Shown: positions 50,602 through 57,115 of the stretch, one piece after another | How the letters are laid out: each line of letters opens with the position of its first letter | Numbering within the stretch: the first letter of the stretch is position 1 | From: Gammaproteobacteria bacterium | GTDB lineage: Bacteria > Pseudomonadota > Gammaproteobacteria > Burkholderiales > Rhodocyclaceae | Length of the DNA stretch: 64,000 nt | NCBI GenBank assembly: GCA_018819515.1 | Contig: JAHJPX010000006.1 | Location: 310,001-374,000, forward strand | Direction of reading: 5' to 3' | The notes under the pieces: model-generated | Database searches by the model: none | What the model was told of the DNA's origin: nothing | What the model saw: only the letters and a program-made list of their open reading frames with translations | Translations under genes and position numbers: made by a program

Positions 50602-51209
50602 GCGACGACATCGTCGATCTTGTCTTTGCGTTGCACGGCGAGGCGGTAGCGCAGGAGTACGCCGATATCCTGTGGCGTGCCCTGCAATCGAAGCTGCCCT
50701 GGCTGGCCGACGAAGCGGCTGCCGGTGTGCACCCGCTGGGCGGCGTCAGTTCGGGTGACAAGGAACTCTATCTGACACGGCGCGCAAAGCTCATCCTGCG
50801 TCTGCCGGCAGAGCGTGTCGAGGCGGCGCGGGCGCTTTCGGGCGCCAGGCTCGACCTGGGCGGCAACGTCGAAGTGGGAGCGGCCCACGAGCGGCCCCTG
50901 TCGAAGATAACGACGCTGTATTCTCCCTTCGTTACCGTCGGGACCGCGGTCGAGGATGATTTTTTCGCTATCTGTGGTGCCCGGTTGCGGGAAGTCGGCA
51001 TCCCGGCGCAGTTGGTCTGTGGTAAGGCCCATACCGGCCGTGGGCAGGGCGAGGATGTCTGGCGGGGTTACAGCCTGATGCTATTTGGGCTTAGCATTGA
51101 CAATTCGCTGCGCGTGCAGCGGGAAGGCCTTGGTGGCGAGCGCAAGCGGGGTTGCGGCATTTTCATCCCGCACAAGTCGATTGCCGCCGTCGGCGAAATC
51201 AGCAACTAA
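50598..51209 (+). CDS. Cas6/Cmx6-like RAMP-fold protein in a sulfur-oxidation cluster
   Basis: A 203-residue protein resembling, from memory, the Cas6/Cmx6 family of type I-MYXAN CRISPR systems. Similar features are an N-terminal DLVFALHG strand, GVHPLGGVSSGD, LRLPAERVEAARALSG, and a C-terminal glycine-rich loop GLGGERKRGCGIFIPHKS. In Cas6 this fold cleaves CRISPR RNA. No CRISPR array or other cas gene lies in this window, and flanking genes are sulfur carriers, so a different role is likely. The GTG 50598 has GGAAGG 7 bases upstream. Family call is moderate; function unknown. Confidence 0.6.
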   Translation: MSDDIVDLVFALHGEAVAQEYADILWRALQSKLPWLADEAAAGVHPLGGVSSGDKELYLTRRAKLILRLPAERVEAARALSGARLDLGGNVEVGAAHERPLSKITTLYSPFVTVGTAVEDDFFAICGARLREVGIPAQLVCGKAHTGRGQGEDVWRGYSLMLFGLSIDNSLRVQREGLGGERKRGCGIFIPHKSIAAVGEISN

Positions 51210-51223
51210 AACAGGAGAAAGAG

Positions 51224-51706
51224 ATGTCCGACACCCCCGCAGTCACTATCGATCTGGCCGGCATGCCCTGCCCGGCGCCGCTGCTCGGCGCCAAGAAAAT
51301 CATCGACGACCTGCAAGCCGGCCAGACCATGGTTCTGCTCTCGGACTGCCCCGGCACCGAAGACGATTTGTTCGCCTGGTGCAAATTCACCGGCAACGAA
51401 CTGGTCAGCAACCTCAAGCAGGCCGATGGCAAGACCGCCTACACGCTGAAGAAAGCCGGCGGCGCCCAGACAACGCCCATCGCTCACGTTACCCTCGACA
51501 TGCGCGGCGTTTCCTGCCCCGGCCCGATCCTTGAGGCAAAGAAGCTGCTCGACGGCATGAAAGCCGGCGAGATCCTGCAGCTGGTCAGCGACTGCCCAGG
51601 TTCGGTGGCCGATATCGAATCCTGGAGCCACAGTGCTCCGGTAGAACTGCTGGCGACGCTGCCCATGGCACGCGGCGCCCACGAGTTTTATCTGCGCAAG
51701 AAGTAA
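51224..51706 (+). CDS. Tandem TusA-domain sulfur carrier protein
   Basis: A 160-residue protein of two fused TusA/SirA domains. Each has the CPXP active motif: Cys16 (MPCPAPLLGAKK) and Cys98 (VSCPGPILEAKK), with extra cysteines at 42 and 53 and near 125. TusA carries persulfide sulfur and in sulfur oxidisers feeds DsrEFH. Ordinary TusA is about 80 residues, so this is a duplication-fusion. AGGAGAAA precedes the ATG. It lies between the Cas6-like and RspA genes. Confidence 0.88.
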   Translation: MSDTPAVTIDLAGMPCPAPLLGAKKIIDDLQAGQTMVLLSDCPGTEDDLFAWCKFTGNELVSNLKQADGKTAYTLKKAGGAQTTPIAHVTLDMRGVSCPGPILEAKKLLDGMKAGEILQLVSDCPGSVADIESWSHSAPVELLATLPMARGAHEFYLRKK

Positions 51707-51739
51707 CCTTCCTGAATATCAAACAAGAGGAGACGATTC

Positions 51740-52072
51740 ATGAGTTACGTTATCGGTGGTGTGGAAAAAGAAGTCGATGAATATGGCTTTTTGCTGGAGC
51801 CGGATTTCAGCGACGAGGCGGTGCAGGTGATCGCCGCCGCGGAAGGCATTGAACTGACCGACAACCACATGACCATCATCAACTACTTCCGCGACCAGTA
51901 TCGCGATGAAGGCCATACTCCCAACTTCCGCAACTTCATGAAGGACATGGCCGATATCCTGCCGGACGTCGATTCCAAGCAGATGTACGACCTCTTCCCG
52001 CACGACGGCCCGGCCAAGCAGGCAGTGAAGATTGCCGGTTTGCCGAAGCCTTACGGCAAGGGCGGTTACTGA
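51740..52072 (+). CDS. Cysteine-less DsrC paralogue (RspA type)
   Basis: A 110-residue protein, the same length as DsrC and clearly homologous (LTDNHMTIINYFRDQYRDEG, then QAVKIAGLPKPYGKGGY at the end). Both functional cysteines are gone: Cys98 is Val and Cys109 is Gly, and there is no cysteine anywhere. DsrC-family members without these cysteines have been called RspA and suggested to be regulatory. It cannot carry sulfur. GAGGAG precedes the ATG. A 19-bp hairpin covers its stop codon. Confidence 0.85.
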   Translation: MSYVIGGVEKEVDEYGFLLEPDFSDEAVQVIAAAEGIELTDNHMTIINYFRDQYRDEGHTPNFRNFMKDMADILPDVDSKQMYDLFPHDGPAKQAVKIAGLPKPYGKGGY

Positions 52073-52101
52073 CCCGCATGGGATGCGGGTCAGTAACCGC
52101 C
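52061..52101 (+). terminator. Strong hairpin over the rspA stop codon
   Basis: A 19-bp perfect stem (52061-52079 with 52083-52101) with a GGG loop includes the last three codons and stop of the RspA-type gene. No T-run follows, so it is more likely to block exonucleases or attenuate transcription than to terminate fully. Confidence 0.6.
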
Positions 52102-52282
52102 TTGAGGGCGGCGGTGATGGCCCGCCCCTCCCAGCCTCCCCTCGCGGGGAGGAGTCTTCTTCTTCGCTTCGCTCGCCGGTTACGGGGTACTTCGATCAAG
52201 CGTGAGTACGGTTGCGCCTCCGGCGCGTGCCGACTCGCCTTGGGGCGGCCCGGCGGCAAGACTACTCAGTAGGGCGGTATTC
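52102..52282. other. Intergenic stretch with partial repeat
   Basis: Contains a CCTCCCC-TCGC-GGGGAGG hairpin (52134-52151). At 52239-52255 it also has CTTGGGGCGGCCCGGCG, matching the 3' part of the 84-nt nuo repeats. A short frame through the region does not match the nuo mini-ORFs. Confidence 0.45.
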
Positions 52283-52888
52283 ATGGCTGTTCGCATTCGA
52301 TCCCGTTTCCACACCGAAGGCCAGCGTTCCGCCGCGACGCTGGCGTCGGTTGTCGCCGTGCTGGCCTGGAAGCTGGCCATCGAGTCGCTCAACCGCATGC
52401 GCAAGGCCGACTACGACATCGATATCGGTCGGCCGTATTTCGATTTCGTCTGCGATTTCATGATCTTCATGGCCATGGCGGCCGACCGGATCGCTTACAT
52501 GAAACTCGACGGCGAACGTCGCGCCGAGTTTACAGCGGCGCTTGGCAAGCGCATGGCCGAAATCGTAGAGGACAACAATGAAATGCTGCTCGGCGTCGCC
52601 CAGCCGGGCGAGTGCCAGCGTCATTTCGTCGATCTCTTCAATCGCCGTAGTGCCGACTATGCCGAGTTCGACTACGGGCCCACCGGCCCCGACTTCGGCT
52701 TCAAGCGCTACTTCGCGGCCTGTCTGCGCGAGGGGCTGCCGGAAAAGGACCGTCTCTGGGTCGTCGACCAGGTGATGGAGATCGAGGTGCCCGATGCGCT
52801 CAAGGCGCTCGACAAGACGCTGGCGGGGCTTTTCGGCGGCGGCGAAAAGCCGTCCGGGCGTGTTCGGCGGGCCGTGGCCGGCGACTGA
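52283..52888 (+). CDS. Helical protein of unknown function
   Basis: A 201-residue, mostly helical, probably soluble protein. Notable segments are an N-terminal helix (LASVVAVLAWKLAIESLNRM), PYFDFVCDFMIFMAMAADR and a central NNEMLLGVAQPGECQRHF. The tail is basic. I recognise no family. It lies between the RspA-type gene and a TauD-like dioxygenase gene 1 base downstream, so it probably belongs to the same unit. ATG 52283 is the first ATG after the repeat region; the ribosome-binding site is weak. Confidence 0.65.
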   Translation: MAVRIRSRFHTEGQRSAATLASVVAVLAWKLAIESLNRMRKADYDIDIGRPYFDFVCDFMIFMAMAADRIAYMKLDGERRAEFTAALGKRMAEIVEDNNEMLLGVAQPGECQRHFVDLFNRRSADYAEFDYGPTGPDFGFKRYFAACLREGLPEKDRLWVVDQVMEIEVPDALKALDKTLAGLFGGGEKPSGRVRRAVAGD

Positions 52889-52889
52889 G

Positions 52890-53768
52890 ATGTCCGCCTT
52901 CGACCTCGACGATGCCGGCGCATACGCGGAATGGCGCCAGCTCAAGCTCGATACCGCACCGCGTCGCATCGAGGATGTGGTGGTCGAACTCGGCGATCCG
53001 CGACGGCTGACTTCTGCCGAACGCGACCAACTGCTCGCCCTGAACGCGACGGCCAACATGGCCGTCTATGTCGGAAAGACCGGACATGATCCGGACAAGG
53101 AAATCCCGCGGCAACTCGGCGCGCAGCTTGGGCTGAAGACGCTCGATAGTCACTGGCTGACCGACGATGACGCCATATCGCCCATTTCCGTGCGCGGTGC
53201 CGAAGTGCGCGGCGAGCGCCGCGAGTTCATACCCTATACCGACAAGCCGATCCGCTGGCACACCGACGGCTACTACAACGCGCCGGAACGCACCGTGCGC
53301 GGCCTGATCCTCCATTGCGTCGACAGTGCTGCGGCGGGCGGCGAGAACCAGTTGCTCGACCACGACATCGCCTACATCCTGCTGCGCGACGAGAACCCCG
53401 ATTTCATCCGTGCCCTGTCGGCGCCCGATGCGATGACCATCCCGGCGCGCACCGACGACCAAGGAGTCGCCCGCGCCGAACAACCCGGGCCGGTGTTTTC
53501 CGTCGATTCGCGCGGCAAGCTGCACATGCGCTATACCGCGCGCACCGTCAGCATCGCGTGGAAGGACAATGCCGCCACGCAAGCCGCCAAGGCCGCGCTG
53601 GAGCGCATCCTTGCCAATCCGACGCCCTGGACCCTGCACGGCCGCCTCGAACCCGGCATGGGTCTGGTCTGCAACAACGTTCTCCACGACCGCGCCGGCT
53701 TCACCGAAACGCCCGACCGCCGCCGCCTGCTCTACCGCGCTCGCTACTACGAACGCGTCGGCGGTTGA
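52890..53768 (+). CDS. TauD/TfdA-family Fe(II)/2-oxoglutarate-type dioxygenase
   Basis: A 292-residue enzyme of the non-haem iron dioxygenase fold. The facial triad is visible as His124 and Asp126 (RWHTDGYYN) and His266 (NNVLHDRAGF); the 2-oxoglutarate-binding arginine is probably in PDRRRLLYR. TauD relatives oxidise sulfonates, releasing sulfite, or other substrates. Its place after sulfur-carrier genes suggests a sulfur compound, but the substrate is unknown. Length is near normal. An intrinsic terminator follows after about 70 bases. Confidence 0.82.
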   Translation: MSAFDLDDAGAYAEWRQLKLDTAPRRIEDVVVELGDPRRLTSAERDQLLALNATANMAVYVGKTGHDPDKEIPRQLGAQLGLKTLDSHWLTDDDAISPISVRGAEVRGERREFIPYTDKPIRWHTDGYYNAPERTVRGLILHCVDSAAAGGENQLLDHDIAYILLRDENPDFIRALSAPDAMTIPARTDDQGVARAEQPGPVFSVDSRGKLHMRYTARTVSIAWKDNAATQAAKAALERILANPTPWTLHGRLEPGMGLVCNNVLHDRAGFTETPDRRRLLYRARYYERVGG

Positions 53769-53791
53769 TTTGCCGGCTTTCACCGCCTGCT

Positions 53792-53817
53792 CGGCGTACC
53801 GCCACGGCTGACTTTTC
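53792..53817. repeat. 26-bp recurrent motif, copy 4
   Basis: Identical to the copy at 4764-4789. It sits just before the terminator that closes the accessory sulfur cluster. Confidence 0.5.
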
Positions 53818-53837
53818 GCGGGGAAGCTCGCCACCAA

Positions 53838-53870
53838 ACAAAAAGCCCGGCAGTTGCCGGGTTTTTTGTT
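53838..53870. terminator. Bidirectional intrinsic terminator
   Basis: A 7-bp stem (CCCGGCA / TGCCGGG, GT loop) has an A-run on its left and TTTTTT on its right. It can end transcription of the TauD-like gene on the plus strand and of nrdJ on the minus strand. Confidence 0.9.
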
Positions 53871-53886
53871 TCCGCCGAAGGCGGCG

Positions 53887-56772
53887 TTAGCCGCAGGCGC
53901 CCACCGCGCCGCAGGCGGTACAGAAGTCGCAGCCGTCCTTGCGGATCACGGTCATGTTGCCGCATTCGGCGCAGCGCGAACCCTGGGTGACGGCGATGCC
54001 GCCGCTCTTGCTGTCGTGGGGCGTTTCGAGGATGCCCATCTCGCGCGTTGGATAGCCGTCCTCGTCGAGGATGCGGAGCATGGTGTAGCGATGCATGATC
54101 AGTCGGGCGATGTAGGCGACCGTCGAGGGCCAGTTCTGCTGTTTCTGGCTGCCCGGCACGCGCGCCATGAAGTCGCCTAGCGGCTCGGCGTAGTTGGTGA
54201 GCTTGCGCAACTTCATGCCGATCCAGGCCGGATCGAGGACGCGCATGTCGAGGGACAGCAGTTTGGTCAGGCCGTCGAGGGCACGCGGGTAGTTGCCGGA
54301 AAGCCAGACCGAATAGGGTCGTGTCACGCCGTCCGGCAGGGTGATTTCCTTCAGTCCGAGCACGAATTCCTCACCCGCCGCCGGGTTGACGATATCGACC
54401 GTCCAGGACAGCGTGCCGTCGGTGCCGGTCTTCGGCTCGTCGCGGCTGAACATGGCGTCGAGTACCGGTGTCGGTCCTTCGCCTTCCAGGGCGCCCAGTT
54501 GTTCGCAGCGGTAACGGATCACTTGCGCCGTCGCGGCGACCGATCCCGGCATCAGCTTCTTTTCGCCGAGCGGCGGGAAGGGCATTTCGAAGGATTCTTC
54601 GCCGACCGTGCGGGCCAGTACGTCGAGTTTGAGCTTGAGGAAGGCCTTGTCATTGGCGCGCATGTCCATCGACAAGGTTTTTGCGACGGCACCCAGACCA
54701 CGCGGCTGCTCGGTACCGTTGACCCATACTTCGAACGGCAGCGGACGGTTGTGGCCATTGTCGGCCTGACCGACGAACAAGGCGAACTCCCCGTGCGGCG
54801 TCTCGATCATGTAGGTCCACGCGGTGTTGCCGTCGGTCAGGCGCGGCCGTCCCGGCCAGCGCAACGAGGCCAGCACTGGCGCGGGCAGGGAGCCAATGGA
54901 CATGCGCTTGTTGGTGCCGTCCATGGTGACGTCCTGCGGCTGCTTTTGTCCGCTACTTCCCGAGTCGACGGAAAGCACTGCGCCCAGCACCTTGTTCGGG
55001 CGGTACGTCGCCAAGCCTTTGAGGCCGGCTTTCCAAGCGTCCAGATAAAGCCCTTCGAAGTCGGCGTACGGGTAGTCCTCGGGAACGTTGACGGTCTTGG
55101 AAATGGCCGTGTCGATGAAGGGTGCGACTGCGGCCACCATGTCCTTGTGCGCCTGGGCGGAAATGGCCAGCGCGGTGACGAAGTAGTCGGGCAGTTGGCT
55201 CACGTCTCCGCCCATGTGCTTGTACAGGCGCCAGGCGTAGTCTTCGACCGCATACTCCTTGAAAGTGCCGTCGACCATGCGCTTCTTGCGCGTGTAGGTC
55301 CAGGAGAAGGGGGGTTCGATTCCGTTGGACGCGTTGTCGGCAAAAGCCAGGCTGATGGTTCCGGTGGGGGCGATCGAAAGCAGGTGCGAGTTGCGCAGGC
55401 CGTGCTTGCGGATCTGGTCCTTGATCTTGGTCGGCAGGCGCGACGCGAAGTTGCCGCCGGAAAAGTAGAGGTCCGCATTGAAGAGCGGGAACGGGCCACG
55501 CTCCTTGGCCAGTTCCACGGAGGCGAGATAGGCGCGATCGCGCATGTATTCCGAGATATTTCCAGCCACGGCGCGTGCTGCATCGGTGTCGTATTTCTGG
55601 CGCAGCATGATCAGCGCATCACCGAGGCCGGTAAAGCCGAGACCGATGCGGCGCTTGGCCTGCGCCTCAGCATGCTGCTGCGTCAACGGCCAGCAGGTGA
55701 CGTCGAGCACATTGTCCAGCATGCGCACGCAATCGTCGATGACGGTGCCAAAGCTCTCATAGTCGAATGCGGCATCATCCTCGAACGGGTGCTTGACGAA
55801 CCGCGTCAGGTTGATCGATCCGAGGCAGCAGCAACCATAGGGAGGCAGGGGTTGCTCGGCGCACGGATTGGTCGCTTCGATCGTTTCGCAATAATTCAGG
55901 TTGTTGTCGCGATTGATGCGATCGAGGAACAGGATGCCTGGCTCGGCGTGGTCGTACGTCGAGCGCATGATTTGATCCCAGAGCTCGCGGGCCTTGAGCT
56001 TGCGGTATACCCACAGGCCATCTTCGCGCTTGTAAGCGCCGGCCTGCCTGATATCGGTGCAAGGTTCTGCCCGGTGGGTAAGTTCGATGTCGCCGTCGGC
56101 TTCGACGGCCGACATGAAAGCGTCGGTGACGCCGATCGAAATATTGAAATTGGTCAGGTCGCCGCCGTCCTTGGCGTGGATGAAGGTCTCGATGTCCGGG
56201 TGGTCGCAGCGCAATACGCCCATTTGGGCTCCGCGCCGGCTGCCGGCCGATTCCACGGTTTCGCAGGAACGGTCGAATACCCGCATGTAGGAAACCGGGC
56301 CGGAGGCGCGCGACTGCGTTCCCTTGACGTGCGCGCCGATCGGCCGGATGGTCGAAAAGTCGTAGCCGACTCCGCCCCCGCGGCGCATGGTCTCGGCTGC
56401 CTGCAGCAGGGCGGTGTAGATGCCCGGACGATCGTCGACGATTTCGGAAATCGAGTCGCCTACCGGTTGAACGAAGCAATTGATCAGCGTGGCGCACAGG
56501 TCGGTGCCTGCCGCCGAATTGATGCGGCCGGCGGGAACGAAGCCGTTCTCCTGGGCATCGAGAAAACGCTGCCGCCAGAATGCGCGTTTGTCTTCCTGCT
56601 CGATTGATGCCAGTGCCCGGGCCACGCGTTCGCGTACGTCGTGGACGCTGCGCTCGTTGCCTTTGGCGTATTTCTCCAGCAGTACTTCGCCGGAAATCTC
56701 CTGTGGAAGGGGCAAGCCCATTTGCTGGATGGGTACGATGTCTCCGCCGGAGATCGGGGTTTCTGTCGTCAT
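53887..56772 (-). CDS. nrdJ: Adenosylcobalamin-dependent (class II) ribonucleoside-diphosphate reductase
   Basis: A 961-residue enzyme that makes deoxyribonucleotides using coenzyme B12. The catalytic NPCAEQPLPPYGCC loop, INSAAGTDLCATLINCF and SIAPTGTISLAFADNASNG are typical of NrdJ. A C-terminal zinc-type cysteine region (CAECGNMTVIRKDGCDFC) holds the redox-active end. The start ATG 56772 is used, as upstream codons show no similarity. Class II reductase works with or without oxygen. NrdR boxes lie about 120-165 bases upstream of the start. Confidence 0.94.
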   Translation of the reverse strand: MTTETPISGGDIVPIQQMGLPLPQEISGEVLLEKYAKGNERSVHDVRERVARALASIEQEDKRAFWRQRFLDAQENGFVPAGRINSAAGTDLCATLINCFVQPVGDSISEIVDDRPGIYTALLQAAETMRRGGGVGYDFSTIRPIGAHVKGTQSRASGPVSYMRVFDRSCETVESAGSRRGAQMGVLRCDHPDIETFIHAKDGGDLTNFNISIGVTDAFMSAVEADGDIELTHRAEPCTDIRQAGAYKREDGLWVYRKLKARELWDQIMRSTYDHAEPGILFLDRINRDNNLNYCETIEATNPCAEQPLPPYGCCCLGSINLTRFVKHPFEDDAAFDYESFGTVIDDCVRMLDNVLDVTCWPLTQQHAEAQAKRRIGLGFTGLGDALIMLRQKYDTDAARAVAGNISEYMRDRAYLASVELAKERGPFPLFNADLYFSGGNFASRLPTKIKDQIRKHGLRNSHLLSIAPTGTISLAFADNASNGIEPPFSWTYTRKKRMVDGTFKEYAVEDYAWRLYKHMGGDVSQLPDYFVTALAISAQAHKDMVAAVAPFIDTAISKTVNVPEDYPYADFEGLYLDAWKAGLKGLATYRPNKVLGAVLSVDSGSSGQKQPQDVTMDGTNKRMSIGSLPAPVLASLRWPGRPRLTDGNTAWTYMIETPHGEFALFVGQADNGHNRPLPFEVWVNGTEQPRGLGAVAKTLSMDMRANDKAFLKLKLDVLARTVGEESFEMPFPPLGEKKLMPGSVAATAQVIRYRCEQLGALEGEGPTPVLDAMFSRDEPKTGTDGTLSWTVDIVNPAAGEEFVLGLKEITLPDGVTRPYSVWLSGNYPRALDGLTKLLSLDMRVLDPAWIGMKLRKLTNYAEPLGDFMARVPGSQKQQNWPSTVAYIARLIMHRYTMLRILDEDGYPTREMGILETPHDSKSGGIAVTQGSRCAECGNMTVIRKDGCDFCTACGAVGACG

Positions 56773-56890
56773 CTTTTTGGTCCGATAGGGTGGAAGAGTA
56801 TGTGGCGCGGAAGCGATGGAGGGCAAGCATATCCCTGTCTTTCGAAGATTGGAAGTGCCATTTTCAATGTTACGTAAAAACAATAAGTTA

Positions 56891-56938
56891 TAGAGTTGTC
56901 TAGTGGTTGAGCAAGTGACATGCCACTATATATAGTGG
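56891..56938 (-). promoter_or_regulatory. NrdR boxes upstream of nrdJ
   Basis: A perfect 16-bp palindrome CCACTATATATAGTGG (56923-56938) fits the NrdR-box core. A degenerate second box ends TCTAGTGG (56891-56906). Centres are 32 bp apart, the usual three-turn spacing of NrdR box pairs, supporting NrdR repression of nrdJ. Confidence 0.75.
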
Positions 56939-57000
56939 GTCTCAAAATCGGGAAAATCGAGTCGATTCAGGGGGTTGGCTGCCGTACAATTCTTCCCGGC

Positions 57001-57076
57001 GCCGGCATAGCTCAGTTGGTAGAGCAACCGCCTTGTAAGCGGTAGGTCGTCTGTTCGAGTCAGACTGTCGGCACCA
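57001..57076 (+). tRNA. tRNA-Thr (TGT anticodon)
   Basis: A 76-nt tRNA with encoded CCA. The acceptor stem pairs GCCGGCA with TGTCGGC, the D-arm is AGCTCAGTTGGTAGAGC, the anticodon loop CTTGTAA carries TGT, and the T-arm has GTTCGAGTC. TACAAT at 56985-56990 is a likely -10 element. Confidence 0.95.
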
Positions 57077-57115
57077 ACCCGCCCCGTCACGAATGGCGGC
57101 CGCTACAATCGGTGC

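Noticed and set aside
50383..53886. CRISPR array near the Cas6-like gene
   Set aside because: I looked for regularly spaced 25-40-base repeats and found none; the only repeats are single hairpins and the partial nuo-type repeat.
54499..56607. A 702-residue plus-strand frame opposite nrdJ
   Set aside because: Shadow of the strongly recognised NrdJ; no ribosome-binding site and no domain.
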